DNA of 64,000 nt from Streptomyces bambusae (GCF_019400985.1 NZ_WTFF01000007.1:1-64000), one strand, 5' to 3'. Counted from the first letter of the stretch, positions 45,325 to 56,240 are shown. Notes: generated from the letters alone by a model not told the origin. Numbers and translations: made by a program.

Positions 45325-46221
45325 TCACCAGTTCGCAGCGGCGCGCAGCAGCAGTTCGTGCGCCCGGCCGAGATGAGCCAGGGCGAGACCGCCGGTCCGT
45401 ACGGCGAGGAACCAGGTGCGCAGGGGCGCCACCTCCGGCTCCAGCAGGGCCACGGCCTGTCCGGCGTCCAGGGCCTCCTGGCACAGGTAGCGGGGCAGTA
45501 CGGCCAGTCCGGCGCCGGCGCGCACGCACTCCAGGACCGCGCGCAGGTCGGACACGACGACGGTGGCCGCGGCCGTGGGCGGGGCGTCGAAGACGGCGTG
45601 CCAGTAGCGCCCGATCAGCGGCAGGGACTCGTGGACGTCCACGAGCGGGATGCCGTCGAGGGCGGCCGGGCCCTTCTCGCCGAGCCCGCCCGGCTCGACC
45701 AGTGCCGCCCAGTACGGCGCGGCCAGCAGCACGTGCTCCTCGTCGCACAGGGCCGTGGCCGTGAACAGCGCGCCGCGCGGGCGGGCGGTGGTCACGGCGA
45801 GGTCGTGGTGGCCCGCGGCGAGGCCGTCCAGGGCCTCCTGGGACCCGGCCACCGGGCTGGCGCGCAGGCTCTGGCCCCGGCCGACGAGCGGGGCGAGGGC
45901 CGGCAGCACCCGTAGGCACAGGAACTCGGGCGGCCCGGCCACGCGCAGCGTACGGGTGCGCCCGGCGGTCTCGCGCTCGGTCTCGGCGATCTCCAGCAGG
46001 GCGTCGAGGTGCGGGGCGGCCTTGTGGGCGAGCTCGTCGCCGATGGCCGTGGGCGTGACGCCCCGGGCGCGGCGGTGGAACAGGGGGCGCCCGAGCTGCC
46101 GTTCGAGGGTGCGGATCTGCGAGGTGACGGCGGGCTGGGACAGCCCGAGCAGCGCGGCGGCCCTTGTGAAAGAGCCGGCCCGGTGCACGGCGACAAAGGT
46201 GCGCAGCAGGGCCAGGTCCAT
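45325..46221 (-). CDS. LysR-family transcriptional regulator
   Basis: A 298-residue LysR regulator. The ATG at 46221 begins the classic helix-turn-helix (MDLALLRTFVAVHRAGSFTR, then AALLGLSQPAVTSQIRTLER). The effector domain starts near residue 90 (LRVAGPPEFLCLRVLPAL). The target is unknown; an inverted repeat of LysR-box type lies about 70-85 bp upstream and is probably its own operator. The next gene downstream encodes a Nudix hydrolase. Confidence 0.9.
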   Translation of the reverse strand: MDLALLRTFVAVHRAGSFTRAAALLGLSQPAVTSQIRTLERQLGRPLFHRRARGVTPTAIGDELAHKAAPHLDALLEIAETERETAGRTRTLRVAGPPEFLCLRVLPALAPLVGRGQSLRASPVAGSQEALDGLAAGHHDLAVTTARPRGALFTATALCDEEHVLLAAPYWAALVEPGGLGEKGPAALDGIPLVDVHESLPLIGRYWHAVFDAPPTAAATVVVSDLRAVLECVRAGAGLAVLPRYLCQEALDAGQAVALLEPEVAPLRTWFLAVRTGGLALAHLGRAHELLLRAAANW

Positions 46222-46288
46222 GGCTGCCCCTCTCGATGAGGCCTTCAACTATAAATAAGTCGATAGGTCCCTGTCGCTACCGTGATTG

Positions 46289-46305
46289 GACTCTGACAGA
46301 GAGTC
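46289..46305. promoter_or_regulatory. Inverted repeat, probable LysR operator
   Basis: GACTCT-N5-AGAGTC, flanked by ATTG and AAT, lies 68-84 bp upstream of the LysR start. It matches the spacing of LysR-type boxes. Confidence 0.55.
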
Positions 46306-46345
46306 AATTAGCCTTGTTCCCGTGGTTCTTCACGTGTGGAACCCG

Positions 46346-46384
46346 GGGCGGTCCGAGCCATGAGGGGGGAGGCTCGGACCGCCC
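46346..46384 (-). terminator. Terminator of the Cys/Met PLP-enzyme gene
   Basis: GGGCGGTCCGAGCC (46346-46359) pairs perfectly with GGCTCGGACCGCCC (46371-46384), 53 bp past the stop codon of the PLP-enzyme gene and before the LysR promoter. Confidence 0.88.
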
Positions 46385-46436
46385 GGCCGGTCTCCTGCCG
46401 TGCGGCTGCGGCACCGCTCGACCGGTGCGCGCGCGG

Positions 46437-47687
46437 TCAGTCCTGTGAACCGGCCAGGTCCAGCGCCCTGAGGACGTCGGCGATCAGGTCCTCGGTGTCC
46501 TCGATCCCGGCGGAGAACCGGATGAAGCCCTCGGGCACGGCGTCGCCGCCCCAACGGCCGCGCCGCTCGGCGGTGGAGCGCACCCCGCCGAAGCTCGTGG
46601 CGTCCTCGACCAGGTCCAGAGCGGACAGGAAGCGTTCCGCGTGCGCCCGGTCGGCCAAGGTGAAGGAGACCACCGATCCGTAGCCCCACATCTGACGGGC
46701 CGCCCGCTGGTGGGAGGGGTCGTCCGGCAGCCCCGGGTAGCGCAGCCCGCGGACGTCGGGGCGGTGGCTCAGCGCCTCGGCCACGGCCAGTGCGTTGTCC
46801 CACTGCCGGTGGGTGCGCAGCTGGAGGGTGGCCAGGGAGCGGTGGGCGAGCCAGGCCTCCATGGGGCCCGGCACGGCGCCGACGATCTTGCGCCAGTGCC
46901 GGATGCCGGCGGCGAGCCGCGGGTCGCGGCAGGTGACATGGCCGAGCAGCAGGTCCCCGTGGCCGGTGAGGCCCTTGGTGCCGCTGGCCACGGAGAAGTC
47001 CGCGCCGAGTTCCAGGGGCCGCTGGCCGAGCGGAGTGGCGAGGGTGTTGTCGACCGCCACCAGGGCGCCGCCGGCGTGCGCCGCCTCCGCCAGCCGCCGT
47101 ACGTCGCACACGTCGAGGCCCGGGTTGGACGGGGTCTCGATCCACAGCAGCCGGGCGCCGTCGAGCACGCCGAGCTGGGCCTCGCCGGCGGTGGGGGCGG
47201 TGCGGACGCGGACCCCGTACGCCTCCAGCTGCGCGCGCACCATCGGCAGCACCTGGTAGCCGTCGTCGGGCAGCACCACGGTGTCGCCCGCGCGGGCCTG
47301 GGAGAACAGGACGGCCGAGACCGCGGCCATGCCGGAGGCGAAGACGACCGTCTCGGCGGACTCGTCGCCGGGCGCCTCCAGTTCGGCGACGGCCCGCTCC
47401 AGCAAGGTCCAGGTGGGGTTGGTGTCACGTCCGTAGGTGTACGGACCCTCGACCTCGCCGGGCAGGTGGAAGTGGGCGGCGAAGACCGGGCCGGGCAGGG
47501 GCGGTTCGTTCTTGACGGGCTCGGGCAGACCGGCGCGGACGGCCCGGGTCCCGTCGCCGAGCGGCGCCCGGCGGTGCCCGCCCGTGCCGGGCCCGCCGAT
47601 GCCGGGCTCGCCCATGCCCGGCCTGCGCATGCCCGGCCCGCGCATGCCGTGCTCCTCACCCGTGCCGTGCTCGCTCATGCCGTCCAT
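46437..47687 (-). CDS. Cystathionine gamma-lyase/synthase-type PLP enzyme
   Basis: A 416-residue Cys/Met-metabolism enzyme of fold type I. The PLP lysine is in SVASGTKGLTGHGD near residue 240. Earlier landmarks are YTYGRDTNPTWTLLERAVAELE, VFASGMAAVSAVLFSQARAGD and WIETPSNPGLDV. The C-terminal substrate-binding segment is VEDATSFGGVRSTAERRG. The exact reaction is uncertain. The first 40 residues are a Met/Gly/Pro repeat (GMRRPGMGEPGIGGPG) with no counterpart in the family. I start at the ATG at 47687, five bases after AGGAG; an ATG three codons later is an alternative. Confidence 0.87.
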   Translation of the reverse strand: MDGMSEHGTGEEHGMRGPGMRRPGMGEPGIGGPGTGGHRRAPLGDGTRAVRAGLPEPVKNEPPLPGPVFAAHFHLPGEVEGPYTYGRDTNPTWTLLERAVAELEAPGDESAETVVFASGMAAVSAVLFSQARAGDTVVLPDDGYQVLPMVRAQLEAYGVRVRTAPTAGEAQLGVLDGARLLWIETPSNPGLDVCDVRRLAEAAHAGGALVAVDNTLATPLGQRPLELGADFSVASGTKGLTGHGDLLLGHVTCRDPRLAAGIRHWRKIVGAVPGPMEAWLAHRSLATLQLRTHRQWDNALAVAEALSHRPDVRGLRYPGLPDDPSHQRAARQMWGYGSVVSFTLADRAHAERFLSALDLVEDATSFGGVRSTAERRGRWGGDAVPEGFIRFSAGIEDTEDLIADVLRALDLAGSQD

Positions 47688-47731
47688 GTGGCTCCTGTTC
47701 AGTCCGGTGCGCCGCACTGTGCGCCCGTTGT

Positions 47732-48106
47732 TCAGTCCCGGTCCAGGACGAGGTTCGCGGCCCAGGAGACGATGGAGATGATCAGGCCGCCGACGACAGC
47801 CGTCCAGAAGCCTTCCACGTGGAAGCCGAGGCCGAGCTTGCCGGCCAGCCACGAGGTCAGCAGCAGCATCAAGGCGTTCACGACCAGCGTGAAGAGGCCG
47901 AGCGTGAGGATGAACAATGGCAGCGACAGCAGCTTCACCACCGGCTTGACGATGGCGTTGACCAGCCCGAACACGACGGCGACGAGCAGCAGGGTGAGTG
48001 CCTTGCTGCCGTCGCTCGCGTCGGTCAGCGTGATGTCGTCGATCAGGAACCAGGCCACGGCCAGGGCCACCGCATTGGCGAGCGTCTTCAGTACGAAATT
48101 CGTCAT
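47732..48106 (-). CDS. Phage-holin-family-4 (DUF360) membrane protein
   Basis: A 124-residue protein with four hydrophobic segments (NAVALAVAWFLIDDI, ALTLLLVAVVFGLVNAIV, LPLFILTLGLFTLVVNALMLLL, AVVGGLIISIVSWAANLVL). It fits the Phage_holin_4_2 family, which despite the name is a common chromosomal protein of unknown role. No phage genes are near. It is 38 bp from the divergent cupin gene and 44 bp upstream of the PLP-enzyme gene. Confidence 0.85.
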   Translation of the reverse strand: MTNFVLKTLANAVALAVAWFLIDDITLTDASDGSKALTLLLVAVVFGLVNAIVKPVVKLLSLPLFILTLGLFTLVVNALMLLLTSWLAGKLGLGFHVEGFWTAVVGGLIISIVSWAANLVLDRD

Positions 48107-48144
48107 GGGTCCGATCGTGGCAGAGAAGAAAGGTCACGAGGAGC

Positions 48145-48462
48145 ATGAAGGCGTTCCGGTTGGACGAATTGGAGGCGGAGCGCGCCGCGAACCAGGGCGC
48201 GTATCTGCAGTTCCTGCGTGAACGGAACATGTCGGTCGGGCTGTACGCGCTCGACGCGGGACAGGCCGATCCGCAGAACCCGCACGGCCAGGACGAGGTG
48301 TACTTCGTGGTCAGCGGCCGGGCCTCGATCACCGTCGGGGACGAGACGACGACGGTGGCGCGCGGCAGCGTGGTCTACGTACCGGCCGGGGTTCCGCACA
48401 AGTTCCACCACATCTCCGAGGACCTGAGGGTGCTGGTGGTGTTCTCCCCGCCGGAGGCCTGA
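48145..48462 (+). CDS. Small cupin-domain protein
   Basis: A single-domain cupin of 105 residues. The first metal motif is GQDEVYFVVSGRASITVG and the second PAGVPHKFHHISEDLRVLVVF, with likely ligands His, Glu and His. A ribosome site (GAGGAG) lies seven bases before the ATG. Substrate is unknown. Confidence 0.85.
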   Translation: MKAFRLDELEAERAANQGAYLQFLRERNMSVGLYALDAGQADPQNPHGQDEVYFVVSGRASITVGDETTTVARGSVVYVPAGVPHKFHHISEDLRVLVVFSPPEA

Positions 48463-48550
48463 CCCGGATCATGCCCGCGAGCCTGACCCCGATCAGGCTC
48501 GCGAGCCCGACCCCGATCACGCGGCCGCGAGCCCGACCCTGATCACCTGG
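48457..48550. repeat. Degenerate tandem repeat of about 24 bp
   Basis: Three and a half units of GCC(T/C)GACCC(C/G)GATCA-N5-7-GCGA start at 48457, 48481, 48505 and 48531. They cover the cupin stop codon and the following 90 bp. The rest of this 245-bp gap holds GC-rich inverted repeats but no gene. Confidence 0.7.
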
Positions 48551-48707
48551 AGCGCGCGGACCCTGGTCCCCCTAAGGGGCGGATCAGGGGACTCCGGGGG
48601 CCGCCACGCCCCCGGTCGGCGGGCCGTCCTCCTAGCATCGAGACAGGAAGTCACGGACGAGCGCGCACGAGGAAGACACGGGCGCACACGAGGAAGAGGT
48701 TGGTGCG

Positions 48708-48935
48708 ATGGACGGCATCCGGGAGATATTCGCAGGCCTGCCCTGGTGGGTGAAGTGGGTCGCCGTTCCGCTGCTGGCCCTCTTCGTCTTCGGCGGGGTG
48801 ATCACCACCATCCTCGGCGCGCTGGTCAGCTTCGTCTTCAAGGCGCTGCTGTTCGTCGCCCTGGTCGGCGGCCTCGTCTTCGTGGTGAAGCGCTTCACGG
48901 GAAGCGGCTCGAAGTCCGCCCGCAGCGACTGGTGA
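48708..48935 (+). CDS. DUF5326 family small membrane protein
   Basis: A 75-residue protein with two hydrophobic segments (WVAVPLLALFVFGGVITTIL and FKALLFVALVGGLVFVV) and a basic Ser-rich tail. I recognise it as a conserved Streptomyces family upstream of ssgR, but no function is known. The ATG is preceded by GAAGAGG. Confidence 0.8.
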   Translation: MDGIREIFAGLPWWVKWVAVPLLALFVFGGVITTILGALVSFVFKALLFVALVGGLVFVVKRFTGSGSKSARSDW

Positions 48936-49126
48936 CCCGGCCTCCCGGCGCCGGAATCATCCTTCCGGCCCGGGAATCGGCCCAGGTGCGCAATCCATGC
49001 CGTCATCTGGGCAGCCGTCACCTGGGCACCGGCTGTCGAGTTAATACCTCCAGGAGACGCGGACATGCGGGGGCGGGCCCCGCGAACCAGACCCCTCGCG
49101 TCCGCCGCCATGCCTGGGGGTGTGCT

Positions 49127-49897
49127 TTGACGCCGGTTCACAACGCCGCTGTGCCGACCCTGATCGGTTCGGTGCAGCGGGCACTGAGGCTGCTGGAGGC
49201 AGCGGGTTCCCATAGTGAGGGAGCCCCGGCCAAGCAGCTGGCGCGAGAGGCCGGGCTCCCGCTCCCCACCGCGTACCACCTGCTGCGGACCCTGACCCAC
49301 GAGGGCTATCTACGGCGGGAGAGCGGGGTCTTCCTGCTCGGTGACGCCGCCGGTCGGCTGGCGGACGGCGGAATGCAGCAGAAACGTCGCAGCATGATCG
49401 TCGACTCCCTCGCCCGCTTCCGCGACGTGGTCGGCGCCCCGGTGTACTTCGCGGTCTACCGCGAGGGCGAGATCGAGCTCGTCGGCGTCTCGGACACTCC
49501 CGCGCAGCGCGCGTGCGAGGAATGGGCCGACTTCCGCGAGACGGCCCACGCGCACGCCATCGGCCAGTGCCTGCTGGGCCAGCTCGACGAGAAGTCCCGC
49601 CGGGACCACTACGACCGCCACCCGGTCCGGGCCATCACCCCGTTCACGGTGCGGGACATGCGGGCGATGGAAACACGGATCGCCTCCATGGAGCGCTCGC
49701 AGCCCGTGACCGAACGCCAGGAATATGCCCTCGGCATTGTGTGCGCGGCAATTCCGATCACCGTGGGTGACATTGCCGCGACCGTGGCCATTTCTCTTCC
49801 CTTGCATCAAGAGGCCAAGTTGCTCTATGCGGTTGATCGGCTACGGAGTGAAGTAGGCGCGCTGTTGAGCACGCTCTCCTTCTCTATCAGTATCTGA
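49127..49897 (+). CDS. ssgR: IclR-family regulator SsgR
   Basis: SsgR activates ssgA and is needed for normal sporulation in Streptomyces. The C-terminal sequence ends ISLPLHQEAKLLYAVDRLRS-EVGALLSTL. An IclR winged helix lies near the N-terminus (LIGSVQRALRLLEAAGSH, then PLPTAYHLLRTLTHEGYL), followed by the effector domain. The start is uncertain: a TTG at 49127 (LTPVHNAAVPTLIG, after TGGGGG) gives 256 residues and a GTG at 49151 gives 248. The identity is strengthened by ssgA lying 97 bp downstream. Confidence 0.9.
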   Translation: MTPVHNAAVPTLIGSVQRALRLLEAAGSHSEGAPAKQLAREAGLPLPTAYHLLRTLTHEGYLRRESGVFLLGDAAGRLADGGMQQKRRSMIVDSLARFRDVVGAPVYFAVYREGEIELVGVSDTPAQRACEEWADFRETAHAHAIGQCLLGQLDEKSRRDHYDRHPVRAITPFTVRDMRAMETRIASMERSQPVTERQEYALGIVCAAIPITVGDIAATVAISLPLHQEAKLLYAVDRLRSEVGALLSTLSFSISI

Positions 49898-49994
49898 AAT
49901 CTCACTCCTTGTGATCTGCTGGCGCTTCCACCACCCTTGTCAAGAGGGCCTTGGGGGACCATTCCTGGCCACTTCCAACACTGCGGGGTAGGAA

Positions 49995-50444
49995 ATGCGC
50001 GAGTCGGTACAGGCAGAGGTCATGATGAGCTTCCTCGTTTCCGAGGAGCTCTCGTTCCGGATCCCGGTGGAGCTCCGGTACGACGCAGCGGATCCCTACG
50101 CGGTGCGCCTGACCTTCCACCTCCCCGGAGATGCACCCGTGACCTGGACGTTCGGCCGGGAGCTGCTCCTCGACGGCATCAACAAGCCGTGCGGTGACGG
50201 GGACGTACGCATCGCCCCCACCGATCCCGAGGACCTGTCCGACGTCCACATCCGGCTCCAGGTCGGCGGCGACCGGGCGCTGTTCCGCGCCGGCGCGGCA
50301 CCGCTGGTGGCCTTCCTCGACCGGACCGACCGGCTGGTCCCGCTCGGCCAGGAGCGCAACCTCGGGGACTTCGAGGAGCACCTCGACCAGGCACTCGGCA
50401 AGATCCTGTCCGAGGCCCGGCAGAACGAGCAGAACGCGGGCTGA
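49995..50444 (+). CDS. ssgA: Sporulation-specific cell division protein SsgA
   Basis: SsgA-like proteins control septum and germination sites; SsgA itself stimulates sporulation septation. The sequence is a clear match: SFLVSEELSFRIPVELRY, then LTFHLPGDAPVTWTFGRELL and LVAFLDRTDRLVPLGQE. From the ATG at 49995 (MRESVQAEVMM) it has 149 residues, like the S. griseus form. An internal ATG at 50025 (MSFLVSEEL), better spaced after GAGG, would give the shorter S. coelicolor form. SsgA is a hallmark of sporulating actinomycetes. Confidence 0.94.
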   Translation: MRESVQAEVMMSFLVSEELSFRIPVELRYDAADPYAVRLTFHLPGDAPVTWTFGRELLLDGINKPCGDGDVRIAPTDPEDLSDVHIRLQVGGDRALFRAGAAPLVAFLDRTDRLVPLGQERNLGDFEEHLDQALGKILSEARQNEQNAG

Positions 50445-50512
50445 CCGCCGTACGCCGCCGGCTCGGCGCCTGTGCCGGCTCGACGCCTGTGTCGAATCAA
50501 CGCTTGCGCGGC

Positions 50513-51907
50513 TCAGCGCTTGCGCCGGCGCCCCCGCCTGCCGCGGCCCGCCCCCGGGGCCGGGGCGGCGGACGGGGACGCCGGCCGGTCGGCGGAGACG
50601 ACCAGCGCGGCCAGCGCCGTCGTCACCGGGACGGAGGCCACGAGCCCGATCGAGCCGACCAGGGTCCGTACGATCTCCTCCGCGACCAGCTCGCTGTTGG
50701 CGACCGCACCCATACTGCTGTTCGCGATCGAGAACAGCAGGAGCAGCGGAAGGGCGGCGCCCGCGTACGCGAGGACCAGCGTGTTGACCACGGACGCGAT
50801 GTGGTCGCGGCCGATCCGGATCGCCGCCCGGTACAGCGCGCGCGTCCCCATCCCCGGGTCGGCCTGATGGAGTTCCCACACCGCCGAGGTCTGGGTGACC
50901 GTCACGTCGTCGAGCACGCCCAGCGATCCGATGATGACGCCCGCCAGCAGCAGGCCGCTCATGTCGATGTCCGGGTAGAGCCCGTGGATCAGCCCGGTGT
51001 TGTCGTCGGTGTTGCCGCTCAGGAAGGCCCAGTCGATCAGGACCGAGCCCAGCAGCCCGATCAGCAGCAGCGAGACGAGCGTGCCGAGGACGGCGACGGA
51101 GGTGCGCGCGGTCAGCCCGTGGCACATGTAGAGGGCGATCAGCATGATGGCGCTGGCCCCGACCACCGCCACGACCAGCGGATTCGATCCCTGCAGGATG
51201 GCCGGGAGGATGAACAGCGTCAGGATCCCGAAGCTGACGACGAGGGCGATCAGCGCGAAGACCCCGCGCATCCGGCCGACGGCCACCACGACCAGGGCGA
51301 AGACGCCGGCCAGCAGGGCGATCGGGAACTTCCGGTTCACGTCCACGACGGAGTACTGCAGGTCCCGCGGGGCGTCGGGCGCGTAGGCGACGACGACCTC
51401 CTGGCCGTCGGTCAGCTGCCGTGGCGCACCGGGCTGGACGATCTCCACAAAGGTCCGGCCCTTGTCCGGACCGGTGCCGACCTCGACCGTGGCCTTCTTG
51501 CACTCGCCGGGCGGGGCCCCGCCCCCCTGGGGGGCGGCGGGGTCGCCGGTCGGCGGCGCCTGGGCGACGTTCACCGATTTGCAGTCGACAATCTCCAGCT
51601 TCACGACGCGGGCCTGCTGGGTCTGCCGGTCGAAGCCCACCCCGGTGCGCTCGTGCTCGGGGGCCCCGCCCGGCCAGAGCACGGCCATGCCGATGGCGAC
51701 CGCGGCGGCGAAGGGGATCAGGACGGCCGCGATGACCTTGCGCAGGTGCTGGGAGACCGGCGCGGCGGGACCGTGTCCGTGGCTGTGCCCGTGCCCATGG
51801 CCGTGCCCATGGCTGTGTCCGCTCCCGTGGCCGGAGCCGTGGCCGGGGCCGGGGCCGGGGCCGTGGGGCGGAACCGATTCGGTGGGGGGCTGCGGGGAGG
51901 ACGTCAC
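50513..51907 (-). CDS. YibE/F family membrane transporter with His-rich N-terminus
   Basis: A 464-residue protein with about eight membrane helices and the YibE/F core (LIALVVSFGILTLFILPAIL, then TDDNTGLIHGLYPDIDMSGL and GSLGVLDDVTVTQTSAVWEL). The cytoplasmic start has alternating Gly-His (GHSHGHGHGHGHSHGHG) likely to bind Zn, Ni or Cu. The family is poorly characterised. The GTG at 51907 is my choice; a GTG at 51940 adds eleven residues. The TPP riboswitch and thiC diverge from it. Confidence 0.83.
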   Translation of the reverse strand: MTSSPQPPTESVPPHGPGPGPGHGSGHGSGHSHGHGHGHGHSHGHGPAAPVSQHLRKVIAAVLIPFAAAVAIGMAVLWPGGAPEHERTGVGFDRQTQQARVVKLEIVDCKSVNVAQAPPTGDPAAPQGGGAPPGECKKATVEVGTGPDKGRTFVEIVQPGAPRQLTDGQEVVVAYAPDAPRDLQYSVVDVNRKFPIALLAGVFALVVVAVGRMRGVFALIALVVSFGILTLFILPAILQGSNPLVVAVVGASAIMLIALYMCHGLTARTSVAVLGTLVSLLLIGLLGSVLIDWAFLSGNTDDNTGLIHGLYPDIDMSGLLLAGVIIGSLGVLDDVTVTQTSAVWELHQADPGMGTRALYRAAIRIGRDHIASVVNTLVLAYAGAALPLLLLFSIANSSMGAVANSELVAEEIVRTLVGSIGLVASVPVTTALAALVVSADRPASPSAAPAPGAGRGRRGRRRKR

Positions 51908-51984
51908 GGGCAGATCATCGCAAGAGATGAGGGGGCCCACTGTTCAGCACGCCACAGATGACGCTAGCGTGGGGGCACCTTTGC

Positions 51985-53915
<1,931 letters not shown>

Positions 53916-53928
53916 CCTGCGCAAACGA

Positions 53929-53968
53929 GGCTGACCGACGGCATTCCGGGGGGAGTCGTCGGTCAGCC
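53929..53968 (+). terminator. Terminator of thiC
   Basis: GGCTGACCGACG (53929-53940) pairs perfectly with CGTCGGTCAGCC (53957-53968), followed by TTCGTCGTTCT. Confidence 0.9.
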
Positions 53969-54071
53969 TTCGTCGTTCTGCGGACCGGTCTTCAGACGCT
54001 GGATCATCCCCAGCCATGTCGATCCGTGCTCGCCGTCGACGACGGTACTGAGGCTGGAGGGCTCAGGCAGC

Positions 54072-54254
54072 TCAGCCGTGGCCGGCTTCTGCGCCGACCC
54101 GCAGAAGCACGAGGAGGACGAGCAAAGAACTCGCCGCAGCAGCCACCCACGGGGTGGGGCCGTCATCCCAAGTGACGACGGCTGCTGCAATGGTCAGGGC
54201 CGCGTTGAAGCCCGCAAGCCCCAGGACTACCCCTGTCGTTCGCCCGTCTTCCAT
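54072..54254 (-). CDS. Small hypothetical membrane protein
   Basis: A 60-residue protein with two hydrophobic stretches (GVVLGLAGFNAALTIAAAVV and WVAAAASSLLVLLVLLRV) separated by DDGPTP, as expected of a small hairpin membrane protein. The ATG has AGGGGACGCAG just upstream. I recognise no family. It is convergent with thiC. The following 290 bp, to the aldo/keto reductase remnant, shows no gene. Confidence 0.55.
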   Translation of the reverse strand: MEDGRTTGVVLGLAGFNAALTIAAAVVTWDDGPTPWVAAAASSLLVLLVLLRVGAEAGHG

Positions 54255-54544
54255 CTGCGTCCCCTGCTGTGGTCGTTCACTCCTGCGATCGGAAAATGAC
54301 CATATGAGCGAGATAGGGCCCCCTCAAGTGATCAACGGCCCCCAGCCGTGGTTTCCGGACAGTCCGAGGAGACTTCGAGGTATCCCCGCTACTCGCTCGC
54401 ACGTCGCCCCTCAGCTCGTAACAGAGCCCGGATCGTGCGCAGTTGATCAGCGGGCGCCGTTCCTGTGGGCTGCCGGTTCGCGACGATCGACCGTTCGAGC
54501 GAGCCTCGGTGAGATGTCCTGATTGCGCTTCACGTGGCGCTATT

Positions 54545-54921
54545 TGAGGGAGGGGGCTGCCTGGGCGAGGGCCGCAACCGCCGCGGCAACTCGCGGCGGT
54601 GGATCGTGCAGGCGGTGGAGGAGAGCATGCGCCGGCTCGACACCGACTGGATCGACCTCTACCAGGTGCACCGGCCCGAAGATCCGCGCCTTCGGCTGCT
54701 CCTCCTTCCCGGCCGAGGAGATCGTCGAGGCGCGCTGGACGGCCGAGGAGCAGTTGGACGCCCTGGTCAAGGGCGCCGGGGTGGTCCTCGACGACGCGGC
54801 GCTCGACCGGATCGACGGGATCGTCCCGCCGGGCACGAACCTCTACCACCCCGACGGGGCCTGGCGTCGGCAGTCGCTGTCGGACCCGCGCTGCCGGCGC
54901 CGCCCGTACGCGGACCGCTAG
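54545..54921 (+). pseudogene. Remnant of an aldo/keto reductase gene
   Basis: Two pieces of an aldo/keto reductase remain in different frames. The first encodes [20 protein letters not shown] and [17 protein letters not shown] (about 54567-54690). The second encodes [22 protein letters not shown], then [20 protein letters not shown] and the C-terminus [15 protein letters not shown]. The catalytic N-terminal part, about 16 residues at the frame junction and about 130 residues between WTAEE and LDALV are missing. The gene cannot make a functional enzyme. Confidence 0.8.
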
Positions 54922-54949
54922 CGGACCGGCACCCCGCACGGGGTGTGGT

Positions 54950-56038
54950 TCACGCCTCGCCCCGTGCGGGTACGGGGACCAGCCGGTCGGTGGCGAAGGC
55001 TCGGTTGGCCTCGGTCTGGCGGCGGTAGGGCTCGGGCAGGTCGGGCATGGCCAGCAGCCGGTCGCATGCGGCGAGCGAGCCGGCCGGGTCGCCGACCCAG
55101 AACGAGGTGACGGAGTGCTCGAAGAGCAGTCCCCAGCGGTAGACCCAGGGCTGGATGAAGAGCAGGTCGTCGGGGGCGGGGCGGTCCAGGGCGGCGCTGT
55201 TCACCGCGTGGGCGGCGTGGTACTGGCCGCGTACCCGCAGCCGTGAGGCCAGCTCGTAGCAGGCCTCCAGGCGTTCGGGGCGGGACTCCCAGGCACGGGT
55301 CAGGGCCTCCATGCCGGCCGGCCAGTTGCCGGACTCCGCGTGCAGGACGCCGACTTGGAGCAGCGAGAAGTAGACCTCCTCGGCCCAGCCGCCCATGGCC
55401 GCGCGCCGCTCGTACAGGCGGACGGCCTGGGCGATGTCGCCCATGTCGCGCAGGGTCTGGGCGAGGTAGAAGACCGTACGGGTGTTGTCCGGGTCGCGTT
55501 CGAGCTCGGCGCCGAGCAGCCGGGCGTCGCGCTCGAACTTGTCGTGGCGGGAGCCGCCGTCGGCGTGGTCCTCGATGACGAGGGCGTCGAGGTTCCGCTC
55601 GGTGTCCTGGCCCTCGCAGGTGAGGTACTCGTGGGTGACCCCCTCGTACCTCCAGGGGATGCTGCCGCGCACCAGCCGCTTGATCCGGTACTCCGTCGCC
55701 CCCTCGTGGCGCAGCATGTACGAGTCCGCGGTGAGCCGCGGCAGCGGGCCCTCGCTCCGCAGGACGAGGTCGGCGTCGAGGAGCAGCAGGTACTCGGCCT
55801 TGTCGCGGGCGTGGGCGATGTTGAGGCTGCGGTTGTGGCCGAAGTTCACCCAGGGCTCCTCGTGGAGCTCCCCGGGGATGCCGTGCAGGGCGCGGCGGAT
55901 GAGGTCCTGGGTGCCGTCGGTGGACCCGGTGTCGGAGATGACCCAGGTGTCGATGAGGTCGCGTACGGACGCCAGGCAGCGCTCGATGACGGCGGACTCG
56001 TTCTTCACGATCATGCAGAGGCAGATGGTCGGCTTCAC
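54950..56038 (-). CDS. Family 2 glycosyltransferase with TPR-like C-terminus
   Basis: A 362-residue cytoplasmic protein. The GT2 domain starts at once ([20 protein letters not shown], then [14 protein letters not shown]) and has the metal motif LLLDADLVL near residue 88. The second half has helical pairs resembling TPR units ([24 protein letters not shown]). This architecture occurs in actinobacterial GT2 proteins of unknown acceptor. It diverges from the collagen-like gene across 202 bp. Confidence 0.85.
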   Translation of the reverse strand: MKPTICLCMIVKNESAVIERCLASVRDLIDTWVISDTGSTDGTQDLIRRALHGIPGELHEEPWVNFGHNRSLNIAHARDKAEYLLLLDADLVLRSEGPLPRLTADSYMLRHEGATEYRIKRLVRGSIPWRYEGVTHEYLTCEGQDTERNLDALVIEDHADGGSRHDKFERDARLLGAELERDPDNTRTVFYLAQTLRDMGDIAQAVRLYERRAAMGGWAEEVYFSLLQVGVLHAESGNWPAGMEALTRAWESRPERLEACYELASRLRVRGQYHAAHAVNSAALDRPAPDDLLFIQPWVYRWGLLFEHSVTSFWVGDPAGSLAACDRLLAMPDLPEPYRRQTEANRAFATDRLVPVPARGEA

Positions 56039-56240
56039 GACGGGACCCTAGGGACGGCCGGGGTCTGCGGGACCCCGGCGCGCGGGACCGGGTCCAGGTC
56101 GCCGACCAGAGGCACCCGAGTGGTGGCGCGTCGCTGCTCCGTTCCGCTGACGGGTGCGCGAGGCGCCGTGTCCTGGGCGGATCCGGTCCTCAGGATGTGC
56201 GCGGAAGTCATTCCATCCGTTAATCGGCAAGGAGCGGCGC

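Noticed and set aside
46328-46340. CTTCACGTGTGGA as parS
   Set aside because: Only the core matches; the right arm is wrong.
47812-47825. CTTCCACGTGGAAG as a parS site
   Set aside because: It keeps the CACGTG core but differs from parS at four outer positions, too many for ParB; it is coding sequence of the holin-family gene.
47732-48106. Evidence of a prophage from the holin-family gene
   Set aside because: This family is a common chromosomal protein; no other phage gene, attachment site or integrase is present.
53963-54190. A 75-codon open frame on minus after thiC
   Set aside because: It overlaps the better small membrane-protein frame, has no hydrophobic or domain pattern, and its end runs into the thiC terminator.
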